Below are positions 1-8,614 of a stretch of DNA of 64,000 nt, in pieces (position 1 is the first letter of the stretch; each line of letters begins with the position of its first letter). Where the stretch lies: positions 1 through 64,000 of the forward strand of contig NZ_JBBAKG010000028.1 in NCBI RefSeq assembly GCF_040403615.1, written 5' to 3'. The position numbers and the translations under genes were made by a program. The DNA comes from Haliscomenobacter sp040403615. Its GTDB lineage: Bacteria > Bacteroidota > Bacteroidia > Chitinophagales > Saprospiraceae. The notes beneath the pieces were generated by a model. That model was given only the letters and a program-made list of their open reading frames with translations, was not told the DNA's origin and searched no databases.

Positions 1-555
1 CCAAACGTCAGTACCTGGTGGAAGGCCAACAACCAGGTTCATTTTTCTTTGGATGACAAGAAAAAGCACCAATACGACAAATCATCCAAGGTTTGCCTGA
101 AGGTGCGCTGGGATTCGATCTCTCGCGATCGTCAAAATGTTTGGTTTACCGATTTGAAAATTGACTCTCTCGCCAATCCCGTCATGGATAAAGTACGTGC
201 TGAGTTTGGAGATAAAATTTGGTTGTCTTTTTGGTGCAATACGGGCAAAGGCGATACCCTGCTGGTACAACCTTTGCTGCTGACCCGTGGACACAAGGGC
301 AAGTGGGGTGCAAACAACAGAACACCTATTTGCTCGGAAAAGTGGGTGTTTGTGAAATTCAATCTGGCCGAACTTGACTATTCCAAATGGGGTGAAGGGC
401 CTGCACTGCCTGACCTCAAATCTGATGCCATCCGTTGCTTCGAAGTGGGTTTGCTCAATGGAACAACTGCTCCGAAAGGCTTTATTGAAGCGCATTTTGA
501 CGATGTGATGATTTCAAATTATGAGCCTTTTGCTAAGGAGGCAAAAGAAAAGTAA
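1..555 (+). CDS. 3' part of an uncharacterised secreted or carbohydrate-related protein (5' end outside window)
   Basis: The reading frame is open from base 1, so the true start lies upstream. A start at 49 would be an internal TTG and is not the gene start. About 184 residues are visible, ending in a TAA stop after a Lys/Glu-rich tail. The visible part is rich in Trp, Phe, Asp and Val in alternating patterns (for example TWWKANNQVHFSL, ICSEKWVFVKFNLAEL, GFIEAHFDDVMISNY). This fits a beta-sandwich such as a galactose-binding or carbohydrate-binding domain at the C-terminus of a larger protein. That assignment is inference from composition and layout; I recognise no specific family. No T9SS sorting domain is present at the C-terminus. 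The next gene starts 70 bases downstream on the same strand. Confidence 0.7.
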   Translation, partial: PNVSTWWKANNQVHFSLDDKKKHQYDKSSKVCLKVRWDSISRDRQNVWFTDLKIDSLANPVMDKVRAEFGDKIWLSFWCNTGKGDTLLVQPLLLTRGHKGKWGANNRTPICSEKWVFVKFNLAELDYSKWGEGPALPDLKSDAIRCFEVGLLNGTTAPKGFIEAHFDDVMISNYEPFAKEAKEK

Positions 556-625
556 AAGAAATTAGGTGCTGCTTATGCAATTTCGCCTGTTTTTTCATCC
601 AGTGAGGAACTAAAAACTCACAACC

Positions 626-1276
626 ATGAAAAAACTGTACTTTTTACTGATTGCATCAATTTGGGGAATCACCCTGCTTGGACAAGCATCCATTACCCTC
701 CACTGGCAAGTTACCAATGAACAAAATGAACCTTTGGTAGGGGTTAGTGTCTGGAAAAAACAAACTACCGAAGGTACTCAAACAGATGAAAACGGTATGT
801 TTTCGATTAATGTAGTACCGGGGAGAGATGAACTTGAATTTTCTTACCTGGGGTATGAGACTTCAAAAATTGCGGTACGTAAAGAAATGAAGGAAAAAGG
901 AGTCGAAATACTTATTCCTGCGGAATACAACTTGCCTGAAGTTACAATTTTAGCTTACAATGGATGGCAACACGGGTGTTGTTGCCTTGGTTACGTCGTT
1001 AGCAAAATTAGGGTGTTAGATACAATCCCCGCATTTAACATATCTCAACCCAAAATTCGGATTTACCCAACTCCAACCAGCGCTTCCGTATTTCTCCAGC
1101 AAGAAACGCCACTTGGTAATCTGGACTTGTACAACCTCAGCGGCCAAAAACTCCAAAGTTTCAACTTTAGCGATCAATTGAATGCATCGATCAATTTGGG
1201 AGACTGGCCTTCGGGAACCTACTTTTTGCGAAGTAGCAAGGGCTGGGTAGAGAAGCTCATTTTGCAGAAGCAATAG
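626..1276 (+). CDS. Small secreted protein with carboxypeptidase-regulatory-like domain and T9SS type A sorting domain
   Basis: 216 residues. Residues 1-20 form a signal peptide (MKKLYFLLIASIWGITLLGQ). Residues about 25-100 resemble a CarboxypepD_reg-like beta-sandwich (NEPLVGVSVWKK, TDENGMFSINV, LEFSYLGYETSKI), the fold usually found at the N-terminus of TonB receptors but here in a free-standing protein. Residues 137-216 form a T9SS type A C-terminal domain, with the expected pattern IRIYPTPTSASVFLQ, LDLYNLSGQKL and WPSGTYFLRSS followed by a Lys-rich end. The protein is therefore predicted to cross the outer membrane by T9SS and be anchored at the cell surface. A short Cys-rich stretch (HGCCCLGYV, about 117-125) lies between the two domains and is unusual. 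The partner or substrate is unknown. Confidence 0.85.
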   Translation: MKKLYFLLIASIWGITLLGQASITLHWQVTNEQNEPLVGVSVWKKQTTEGTQTDENGMFSINVVPGRDELEFSYLGYETSKIAVRKEMKEKGVEILIPAEYNLPEVTILAYNGWQHGCCCLGYVVSKIRVLDTIPAFNISQPKIRIYPTPTSASVFLQQETPLGNLDLYNLSGQKLQSFNFSDQLNASINLGDWPSGTYFLRSSKGWVEKLILQKQ

Positions 1277-1281
1277 AAATA

Positions 1282-1336
1282 AAATAAGTAGTTGTCTACA
1301 TTAAATCTGTCATTTAATGCAGACAACTACTTATTT
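1282..1336. terminator. Long bidirectional hairpin between convergent genes
   Basis: A 25-base left arm (1282-1306) and a 25-base right arm (1312-1336) are complementary except for one position, with a 5-base loop (CTGTC). The arms begin AAATAAGTAGTTG and end CAACTACTTATTT, so the structure is flanked by A and T tracts on both strands. It lies 6 bases after the stop of the upstream plus-strand gene and its last base is the first base of the minus-strand stop codon. This placement fits a shared terminator for both genes. Confidence 0.75.
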
Positions 1337-2214
1337 CATTCCCGTTGCTTATTTTCTGCTATGATTTCCGCAATTTCCGCTGCTGTTTTATTGACAGCTT
1401 GGACAATTAAAGGAAGCAATACGCCATTTTTGGCAAGGGCCAAAATTATCTGCTTTTTTTCCTCTTCAGCTTTTAACTCGGCTTGTTCTTTTCCTCTGGC
1501 TTCGGCTTTAATCAATTTGGCATCAATCTCTGCTCTGGCATCTTCTTCCCGCATATCTACATAATCGTAAGCATCCAGTTCCTCCTGAGTCCAAGTGTGT
1601 TGATTCGCTTCTTCGTAGGCAGTAAGCAAGCCTTTGTCATCTACATTGCTGGGGACTAAGTCTAGATTTTCAGCATTTTTTATAAAGTATATCCATTTAT
1701 CGGTCAAAGTACTCAGTTCGTTTTCTGCTTTGTTGAATTTCTTAAGTTCCACAAAATTGAATTCGACATCTTTGATGGTTACCTCGCCTGTATCTATGTC
1801 CAGCACACGGCTTCGACTTATGTAATGAGGATTTTCGGTGTGGCTAAAATCCAAAATGCCAATAAAATAAGCTGGTTTTAACTTTCTATACTGGTCTGCC
1901 CGTTGAATTTGACTCGTATAACTTTTGGTCAAATAATACAAGACCCGTTTATCGAAACCATCTTTCTCGGCCACCTGCATTTCTACAATAAACTGTCTCT
2001 TTTTTTGGTCGGTGGCACGCACATCTAAAATGCTCACTTTCCCGCCCCGTAGTTTTGGAAGTTGATAAGGATTCAGAATGGTTACTTCCATGATTTTATC
2101 CTTGCCTTCAAAACCCAGAATGGCATTGAGAAAAGAAATAAGCACTTCCGTATGGTTTTCACTACCAAAGATCTTCCTAAAAGCTACATCATTTTTTATA
2201 TCGGCGAATTTCAT
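1336..2214 (-). CDS. Rpn family PD-(D/E)XK nuclease/putative transposase
   Basis: 292 residues. The N-terminus MKFADIKNDVAFRKIFG and the core LDVRATDQKKRQFIVEMQV match the Rpn/PD-(D/E)XK transposase-like family. The D...ExQ arrangement (about residues 65-78) gives the nuclease active site. Next comes the typical stretch on strand and helix packing (RVLYYLTKSYTSQI, YFIGILDF). The C-terminal 60 residues are Glu/Lys/Ala-rich and probably helical (ARGKEQAELKAEEEKKQ). Rpn proteins of E. coli promote RecA-independent recombination, and other members are toxin-like or phage-defence nucleases; which role applies here is not visible. The gene stands alone, with a convergent neighbour on one side and a co-directional receptor gene ending 80 bases upstream of its start. 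Confidence 0.85.
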   Translation of the reverse strand: MKFADIKNDVAFRKIFGSENHTEVLISFLNAILGFEGKDKIMEVTILNPYQLPKLRGGKVSILDVRATDQKKRQFIVEMQVAEKDGFDKRVLYYLTKSYTSQIQRADQYRKLKPAYFIGILDFSHTENPHYISRSRVLDIDTGEVTIKDVEFNFVELKKFNKAENELSTLTDKWIYFIKNAENLDLVPSNVDDKGLLTAYEEANQHTWTQEELDAYDYVDMREEDARAEIDAKLIKAEARGKEQAELKAEEEKKQIILALAKNGVLLPLIVQAVNKTAAEIAEIIAENKQRE

Positions 2215-2293
2215 ACATACATTTTAATACAAAAATAACTGAATTTTGTATTTATTTCAACTTTTAATCAATAAAAGATTTTATCAAAAGTGC

Positions 2294-4717
2294 TCAATTC
2301 CCCACCCGTTCCATCTCATCACTGGCCGCGCCGCCACTCCGCCGTGCCGACTTCAGAGGCTTCCCAAAGCGATAGGAAAAGGCCAGGTTTACAACCCGCG
2401 AATCTCTGGTCAGCAGGAAATATTCCTGGGCATCAGGGAAATCCGTCAAACCTTCCATGACCTGGGTGTAAAAGAGGTCGCGGATGCTGAGTTTGAGGGT
2501 CGCTTTTTTCTTGAACACTGGTCTGGAAATACCCAATGACAATTGCCCGGTATCGTAGAGCAGTTCTTGCAGGTCATTGCGGGCGCGGGTGGTATAAAAG
2601 CCTGAAATTTCAGCGCTGTACACGTCGTTGAGGCGAAATTGATTGCTGATGCTGAAATTGACCTGGGAGATCGAGGAGGAGTAAGTGCTGTTTTGGTAGC
2701 CTTTCAATTCTTTGTGGTTGAAGAGCACCTGTCCGTTGAAAGACCACCATTTGAAGGGCGAAAGTTGCAGGGCTACCGATGCTCCGAAATTGTACATCCT
2801 GCCCACATTGCCATTCGTGTAAATGAGAATATCTCCGCCATCGGATACGAAAAGTTGAGAAAAATAATTGCGGATGATGCTGTACGAAACCGAAGTCGTC
2901 AGAAAATCCTTGTATTGGTGGCTCAATTCCAGGTTCCAGGTATACTGCGGCAAAAAATAGGGGTTGCCCCGCTCGTAAGTGTATTTGTTGATGATGTTGA
3001 CAAAAGGGTTGAGTTTTTGAAATTGTGGTCGATCCAATCTGCGGCCTACAGTGAGGGTGAAGGTGTTAGAAGAATCAGCCTGGAAGGAGACATAACTGGA
3101 AGGAAAAAAGCCCTGATACCGCCGCGAAAACGCCGAGTCGGGTCGCTCTATATTGCCCAATTGATTGGCATCGTAATTGGTGCGTTCGTAGCGCATTCCC
3201 AACTGCATGGAGAAACGATCCACTTTGTGTTCGTAACTGCTGTACAAGGCGTGGATGTTTTCTTTGTACAGGAAGTGATTGGTTTTGCCATAATCCTGCC
3301 GCCAAACGGTACCATTCCCTTTTTGATAATCCGCGGTGTTGTCGGTATCGATGAAGGAATTTTTGTACCCGGTTTCCAGTTTTCCGTTGTCGCCAATTTG
3401 CAAACTGTGGTCTATTTTGAGCGAGGTGATGGCCAATTGAGAAGGAAGAAATCCCATTGAGCCTTCCACATACCCCCCGTTGACCTGCAAGGAATTGTTG
3501 AAAAACTGCTCATTGTTGATGTCGTAGCTCAGCCAATCAAAATCCACGGAGAGCTGTTGCTTTTTGCTGAAGCTGTGTTTGCCAGATAAGTTAAGGCCAG
3601 CTGTGGTGAACTTCCCCCCGCTGGTGCTGCTGGTGGCAATGGTGGAATCGGTTCCCCCTTGCACGTTTTCCCAGTTGGCGCGGGCGGTACTGCTCCCTTT
3701 TCGGTTGTTGGTAATGCCAGTAAGGGCAAAACCGAGGGTGGTTTTATCCGAAAGGTAATAATCCAGTCCAGTTTTGAGCGTATTGTTGAAACCCCGGTGA
3801 ATCAGGGTAGTGGGCTGATCCAGGCGGGATTCAACCTGATCTTGTTGGTTGAAATATTCCCGCAGGGCGTAAATTTTGGTGAAGCCTTTGTTGTAATTGC
3901 TGCTGTACGTCAAAAAAGTATTGAAGCGGCCATTGCGGTAGTTGAGTACCAGACTGTGGTTGGTTTTGGTATAAACGCCTTGCCCGTATGAATCAGTAAG
4001 CGTGCCATTGAAACCCTTTTGCTTGTTCTTTTTGGTCTTGATGTTGATGATACCCGCGTTGCCGCTGGCATCGTATTTGGCAGAAGGATTGGTGATCAGC
4101 TCGATTTGGTCAACTTGACTGGAGCTCATGCCGCCCAAGAGGTTGTTCAACTCTGCACCCGATAAGTAGGTTTGCTTGTCGTCGATGAGTACCAAAACGC
4201 CCGTTTTGCCCATCAGGCTGATGCCGCCATTGCGGTCTACCATAACTCCGGGAGATTTTTCCAGCACTTCCAGTATGGTTGTTCCAGCATTGGTTACTGC
4301 CGCATCTACATTGACGATGGTTTTGCCCTGGATGCGTTGAATGAGGGCTTTGCGGCTGGTCACGGTAATTCCTTCCAGGGTTTTGTTGTCGGGCTGGAGG
4401 CTGATGCTGAGTTTTTGGGCAGCAATGGCTTCTTTGCTCAACTCGGTACTCAATTCTGCATAACCAACAAAACGGATTTTCAGGTTGTAACTGTTGGAGG
4501 GTTTAATGAAAAAAACAGCCATACCTTTTTCATCGGTAACGGTCATTTGAGGGTTTACAGAGCGGTTTGCAGCATTGAGTTCAACCGTTGCGCCGATCAG
4601 GGGTGCTTGTTTTTCGTCGAGAACAGTAAGTGTAAAATTGGCTTCTGAAGCAGGTGCTTGCCCTAAACAAAAGCTTGAAAAGGCTAGAAGAATAAAAAAA
4701 GTTAAATACTGCTGCAT
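2294..4717 (-). CDS. Outer-membrane beta-barrel family protein (TonB-dependent receptor-like)
   Basis: 807 residues. It has a signal peptide (MQQYLTFFILLAFSSFCLGQ), a CarboxypepD_reg-like domain at about 25-110 (LTVLDEKQAPLIGATVELN), a plug-like domain at about 135-235 (TTILEVLEKSPGVMVDRNG, DQIELITNPSAKYDASGNA, then INIKTKKNK), and a long barrel. This is the layout of the Bacteroidota outer-membrane barrel family related to TonB-dependent receptors. It lacks the SusC signature and has no SusD beside it. The barrel ends with LAFSYRFGK and is followed by about 20 polar residues, an odd tail for a barrel that normally ends in an aromatic residue. Its start lies 7 bases after the stop of the BNR-like gene, so the two are probably co-transcribed. 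The substrate cannot be read from the sequence. Confidence 0.85.
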   Translation of the reverse strand: MQQYLTFFILLAFSSFCLGQAPASEANFTLTVLDEKQAPLIGATVELNAANRSVNPQMTVTDEKGMAVFFIKPSNSYNLKIRFVGYAELSTELSKEAIAAQKLSISLQPDNKTLEGITVTSRKALIQRIQGKTIVNVDAAVTNAGTTILEVLEKSPGVMVDRNGGISLMGKTGVLVLIDDKQTYLSGAELNNLLGGMSSSQVDQIELITNPSAKYDASGNAGIINIKTKKNKQKGFNGTLTDSYGQGVYTKTNHSLVLNYRNGRFNTFLTYSSNYNKGFTKIYALREYFNQQDQVESRLDQPTTLIHRGFNNTLKTGLDYYLSDKTTLGFALTGITNNRKGSSTARANWENVQGGTDSTIATSSTSGGKFTTAGLNLSGKHSFSKKQQLSVDFDWLSYDINNEQFFNNSLQVNGGYVEGSMGFLPSQLAITSLKIDHSLQIGDNGKLETGYKNSFIDTDNTADYQKGNGTVWRQDYGKTNHFLYKENIHALYSSYEHKVDRFSMQLGMRYERTNYDANQLGNIERPDSAFSRRYQGFFPSSYVSFQADSSNTFTLTVGRRLDRPQFQKLNPFVNIINKYTYERGNPYFLPQYTWNLELSHQYKDFLTTSVSYSIIRNYFSQLFVSDGGDILIYTNGNVGRMYNFGASVALQLSPFKWWSFNGQVLFNHKELKGYQNSTYSSSISQVNFSISNQFRLNDVYSAEISGFYTTRARNDLQELLYDTGQLSLGISRPVFKKKATLKLSIRDLFYTQVMEGLTDFPDAQEYFLLTRDSRVVNLAFSYRFGKPLKSARRSGGAASDEMERVGN

Positions 4718-4724
4718 GAGATCA

Positions 4725-5732
4725 TCAATTTAAAATCAATTTACCAATTCGACCTCCACCTCCTGCGAAATAGACTGCATTGCCTTTCTTGGCCTTCCGG
4801 CAAACATGAAAGCTTTCCTTGCTGATCCAGGACCAGTTCTTACCTTCGTCGGTGCTGTAATCCACCCCATTCAGACCGCAAGCAATCCAGTTTTTGCCTT
4901 TCAAGTATTCCACGCAACTGCGGTAGCCATGTGGGCCAACCAATGGAGCGGCAAAAGTCATTCCACCATTGGTGCTGACAAAGCAGTTGTCTGTGGTGGC
5001 ATCTTTGGTCATAAAGTCACCACCCATCACGATCAGGATTTTTTTGCCTTTGATGGCGATGGAGTTGGCCCCTGTCGTTTCTTTCCCTTGAATAAGAGGC
5101 AGGTCTTTTTTCAAACCAGGCATAAAGAGGCTGGATTTCTTGCCACCACTGGCGAAAACAAAACCGTTTTTGCTGAACATTCTGATGTTGGTACCGCTGC
5201 TGGCAAAAAAAGCTTCGCCTGTTGCTGCGGTAGGTTGCTCTTTATCCGAGAGCGTCTGCCAGGTATTCCCGGCATCCTGGGTTTTGGCAATAAAAACTTT
5301 CCCTTGCAAAGGATCGCCAATTACCATCCCGTTTTGGGCATCAAAAAAATCCATCGCATCCATGAACATGGAAGTATCGCGGTTTTCGTATAACTTTTTC
5401 CATGTTTGTCCGCCGTCGGTTGTCTTGAGGATGTAGGCAGGTGAAGCGACGCCCATGACAATGGCCGTTTGGGCATCAAAGGCTTCGATGTCGCGAAAGT
5501 CGGTTTTTTCAAACCCCTGGACATTCATCCATTGCCAATTTTGGCCGCCGTCGGTAGATTTACCAACCGTACCTGCACTGCCACTTACCCAGATGGTTTG
5601 ATCATCTACTGCACTAAGTCCGCGAAGTGAAGTTTTGGTGCCTGCACTCAAGATTTGGATGGTCTGGCAACGCGCCGACAAGTTGAGCAAGCAACTCAAG
5701 AGCAGCAATAAGTAGCTGGTTTTTAAAGGCAT
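4725..5732 (-). CDS. YCF48/BNR-repeat-like secreted beta-propeller protein
   Basis: 335 residues from the chosen ATG at 5732, which gives a clean signal peptide (MPLKTSYLLLLLSCLLNLSARCQ). An upstream in-frame ATG at 5774 would add 14 polar residues in front of it. The mature part has repeated blades with the sequence pattern of the BNR or Asp-box type: STDGGQNWQW, KTTDGGQTWKKL, TQDAGNTWQTL, STNGGMTFAAP and STDEGKNWSW. These resemble the YCF48/photosystem II assembly-factor fold and the sialidase-like repeats common in Bacteroidota secretomes. The catalytic residues of a true sialidase are not evident. The role is unknown; tight linkage to the downstream barrel gene suggests an envelope function. 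Confidence 0.85.
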   Translation of the reverse strand: MPLKTSYLLLLLSCLLNLSARCQTIQILSAGTKTSLRGLSAVDDQTIWVSGSAGTVGKSTDGGQNWQWMNVQGFEKTDFRDIEAFDAQTAIVMGVASPAYILKTTDGGQTWKKLYENRDTSMFMDAMDFFDAQNGMVIGDPLQGKVFIAKTQDAGNTWQTLSDKEQPTAATGEAFFASSGTNIRMFSKNGFVFASGGKKSSLFMPGLKKDLPLIQGKETTGANSIAIKGKKILIVMGGDFMTKDATTDNCFVSTNGGMTFAAPLVGPHGYRSCVEYLKGKNWIACGLNGVDYSTDEGKNWSWISKESFHVCRKAKKGNAVYFAGGGGRIGKLILN

Positions 5733-5835
5733 GGTTTGGGTATTTGGGTGCGGCACAACTCTAGAAGTCCGCACAAAATTAAAGCTTTATTTTCGGGTAA
5801 AATTCACCCTTTTGGGGGTAAAAAACTAAAATTGC

Positions 5836-8511
5836 TTACCTCTTCCACACCATCAGTCCTTGGTTGTTCCGCGCCACCAAAACCGTCCCATCGGTTAAAG
5901 TAGCTATTTTGCGCCCCTGGCCATTGACCCAAAATCCGGATTGTGCCGGATTCATTGCCGCCCACTTTTTACCTCTGCGGGTCAGTACACAACCATAATC
6001 GGCATCGTAACGGCCCAAGCTTGGACGGATACCATACCAATTGCCTACACTCAGGATTTCCTTTTGGCCATCGCCATTGATGTCGGCTTGGGTGAAATTG
6101 AAAATGGGGGCAAATTGGGCTTCCGTGGGCAATGCTTCAAGTGCATATTGGCCTTTTCCGAGGTATTTTCCCCAGGAGGAAGCAAAAGTTACCGCTCGAT
6201 GATGAATTGCATCTTTCAACATTTCCGCTGAAAAGACTTGCTCAAAACCACACTCGGCAAAGGGGCGGTACTCTAAAAATTGTTTCTTGAGGACATTCAA
6301 TTGGCCAGTCAGTTCGTCTTTGTTCATATAAGTATACCGCCGCCCTTGCTTGTAGTAAGCCAGAATAGGGTCGGTCTGGTAGTTTTGATCAAAGTCTTTG
6401 ACATACAACTCAACGGGTTCTGTTGCAGAAGCTTTGAGTTCTGAATTGAGTCCCAGATTGCCAAGCAATAGATCGGGTTTGCCATCCTGGTTGTAATCTT
6501 TACTGGACACGGTATTCCACCATCCTTCCGAATTGGGAACCTGGTCCAAGGAAAATTGGTCTTTGTCCACTTTGAAGATGCAAACCGGCATCCACTCTCC
6601 TACCACTACCAATTGCAGGCCGTCTGCTTGCTGAACGATACATGCATCGCTGACCATGCCGATTTTTTGCAATTCTGGGGCCACTTGCTTGGTCACATCT
6701 TTGAAATGCCCTTTGCCGTCGTTTTCGTATAGGTGGCTATTGGGCACCAGGCCATAGGACTGAAAAATGGAACGACTCCCTACAAAAAGATCGAGTGCGC
6801 CATCTCCATTGAAATCAAAAGGCAGAACACAAGAACCTTCGTCGTAATCAAGCGGTAAGGCATTGGTATTTTGAGTAAATTTTCCTTTGCCATCGTTGAT
6901 CAGCAATACATCGAGCAGTGCTGGGTTTTGTTCAGCATATTGATGACCTGCGCTGACCAGATAGGCGTCTAAATCACCGTCCTGATCGGCGTCAAACAAG
7001 GCAGCATCCACCATTTCTTGCATGGGATCAATGAGCAAATCACGGGCTGTGAATTTTCCATTGGCCGATTGGAGGTACAAAAAGACCTTTCTGCCCCCAA
7101 TCAGCACATCTTCTCGCCCATCGCCGTTGACATCCCCAAGGGCTAGCGCGGGGCCCTGGCTAGATAGCATGTGGGGAATCAGTTGTTCGCTGTCGAAGTC
7201 GATGTATTCGTTTTCGAGGTGGGCGTAATCCAGGCCAAGTTCGGTTGTATATTCCTTCAAAAAAGGGATAAGGGCTGGGGAAATCGTTGGTTCAACAGGC
7301 GCCTGATATTTGATGGTTTTCCGTTGATCGGCAGGTATGTTTTTGAGTAGCTGTATTTTGCCGTCTGGCCAACGAATCTCCAATTCATCAATATTTTTGG
7401 CTGCGCCAAGTCCAAAATGCAGCAGGGGTTCTGCCGATGACTGGAATCCTCGGGTGCTGTACAATTCTTGAATTTGCTCCTGGTCATTGGCTACAACACG
7501 CACGCGAGTACCGTAGCCAAAGGGATTTTTACCAATTCCTTCCAATTGAATTTGCAGCCAATGCTGATTGGGTTTTGCTTGCGCTTTGTTTTCAAAAATA
7601 CTAGCGGTTTCATTCAGGTTGTTCAAGACCAGATCGAGGTCGCCGTCGCGATCCAGGTCGGCATAAGCGGCGCCGTTGGAACAGCCGACTTGATTGAGTC
7701 CCCAGGAGGCGGATACATCTTCAAAACTGAGGTTGCCCTGATTGCGGTAAGCGAAGTTGGCAACTTTGCCAAAAGGCATTTTTTCGGTGAGGGATTGATC
7801 TGTGGCCGATTGCTGTACCGTGGCATTGGAGATGAATTTGAGGTAATCCAGGTCGTTGGGGCGGCGAAAAATGCCGTTGCCTACAAAGAGGTCTTTCCAG
7901 CCGTCGTTGTCAAAATCGGCTAGCAAGGGCGACCAACTCCAGTCGGTTGCGCTGATGCCAGCCAGTTGACCAATTTCGGAAAAACTCGGATACGCTTGCC
8001 CGCTGACCAAACCCCGGTTGAGTTGCAACATGTTGCGCGGGTACTGGTAATGGTAGCCATAACTGAGTTTGGTTTGAAAAATATTGTAAGGATCAGCACC
8101 TACCGAACTTTTGCTGACCACCTCGTCATTGGGTTTCATGTCCATGGTAACCAGGTCTAGCCAGCCGTCGTTGTTGAGGTCGGCCATGTCATTGCCCATC
8201 GCAAAGGTGCTAGTATGTCCCATCGAGGTACTGATGGACTCCTGAAAAGTTCCATCGCCGCGATTGTAATAGAGGTAGTCGTTTTCGTGAAAATCGTTGG
8301 AGACGTAGATATCCGGCCAGGCATCGTTGTTGAGGTCGCCAATGGCAATGCCGAGGCCAAACCCAATCTTGCTGCCATAAATGCCCGCAGCAGCGCTTAC
8401 ATCTTCAAAAGTATCGCCATCATTGCGCAGCAGGCGATCGCCAGAAAGTTGATCCCGGTTTTGGCGGATATTGGCTCGACTGTAGTTTTCGGCATCGTGG
8501 ATGGAATGATT
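5836..8511 (-). CDS. FG-GAP/VCBS-repeat protein with ASPIC/UnbV domain (5' end lost in assembly gap)
   Basis: The frame is open from the edge of the N run at 8511 to a stop at 5836, giving 891 residues. The first residues read NHSIHDAENYSRANIRQ and align with residue ~197 of the two full-length relatives in this window, so about 196 N-terminal residues with the signal peptide are missing. Calcium-type FG-GAP motifs recur (DLNNDAWPDIYVS, DLNNDGWLDLVTM, DFDNDGWKDLFVG, DLDRDGDLDLVLN, DVNGDGREDVLIG, DFNGDGALDLFVG). An ASPIC/UnbV domain lies near the middle (GYGTRVRVVA, TRGFQSSAEPLLHFGLG, ELEIRWPDGK). The family forms beta-propellers. In Bacteroidota it is often encoded beside SusC/SusD genes and is probably a surface-exposed or periplasmic binding protein. 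The ligand is not known. Confidence 0.9.
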   Translation of the reverse strand, partial: NHSIHDAENYSRANIRQNRDQLSGDRLLRNDGDTFEDVSAAAGIYGSKIGFGLGIAIGDLNNDAWPDIYVSNDFHENDYLYYNRGDGTFQESISTSMGHTSTFAMGNDMADLNNDGWLDLVTMDMKPNDEVVSKSSVGADPYNIFQTKLSYGYHYQYPRNMLQLNRGLVSGQAYPSFSEIGQLAGISATDWSWSPLLADFDNDGWKDLFVGNGIFRRPNDLDYLKFISNATVQQSATDQSLTEKMPFGKVANFAYRNQGNLSFEDVSASWGLNQVGCSNGAAYADLDRDGDLDLVLNNLNETASIFENKAQAKPNQHWLQIQLEGIGKNPFGYGTRVRVVANDQEQIQELYSTRGFQSSAEPLLHFGLGAAKNIDELEIRWPDGKIQLLKNIPADQRKTIKYQAPVEPTISPALIPFLKEYTTELGLDYAHLENEYIDFDSEQLIPHMLSSQGPALALGDVNGDGREDVLIGGRKVFLYLQSANGKFTARDLLIDPMQEMVDAALFDADQDGDLDAYLVSAGHQYAEQNPALLDVLLINDGKGKFTQNTNALPLDYDEGSCVLPFDFNGDGALDLFVGSRSIFQSYGLVPNSHLYENDGKGHFKDVTKQVAPELQKIGMVSDACIVQQADGLQLVVVGEWMPVCIFKVDKDQFSLDQVPNSEGWWNTVSSKDYNQDGKPDLLLGNLGLNSELKASATEPVELYVKDFDQNYQTDPILAYYKQGRRYTYMNKDELTGQLNVLKKQFLEYRPFAECGFEQVFSAEMLKDAIHHRAVTFASSWGKYLGKGQYALEALPTEAQFAPIFNFTQADINGDGQKEILSVGNWYGIRPSLGRYDADYGCVLTRRGKKWAAMNPAQSGFWVNGQGRKIATLTDGTVLVARNNQGLMVWKR

Positions 8512-8611
8512 NNNNNNNNNNNNNNNNNNNNNNNNNNNNNNNNNNNNNNNNNNNNNNNNNNNNNNNNNNNNNNNNNNNNNNNNNNNNNNNNNNNNNNNNN
8601 NNNNNNNNNNN
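8512..8611. other. Assembly gap of exactly 100 N
   Basis: One hundred consecutive N. A round number is the usual placeholder for a scaffold join of unknown size. The gene to its left lacks about 590 coding bases that cannot fit in 100 bases, and the gene to its right is a SusC-type receptor whose stop codon lies 3 bases from the gap. A SusD-type gene may therefore be hidden here. Confidence 0.97.
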
Positions 8612-8614
8612 AAA

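Noticed and set aside
2639..3460. 273-residue plus-strand frame opposite the outer-membrane barrel gene
   Set aside because: It is an antisense shadow of the barrel's alternating strand codons and overlaps a complete receptor gene.
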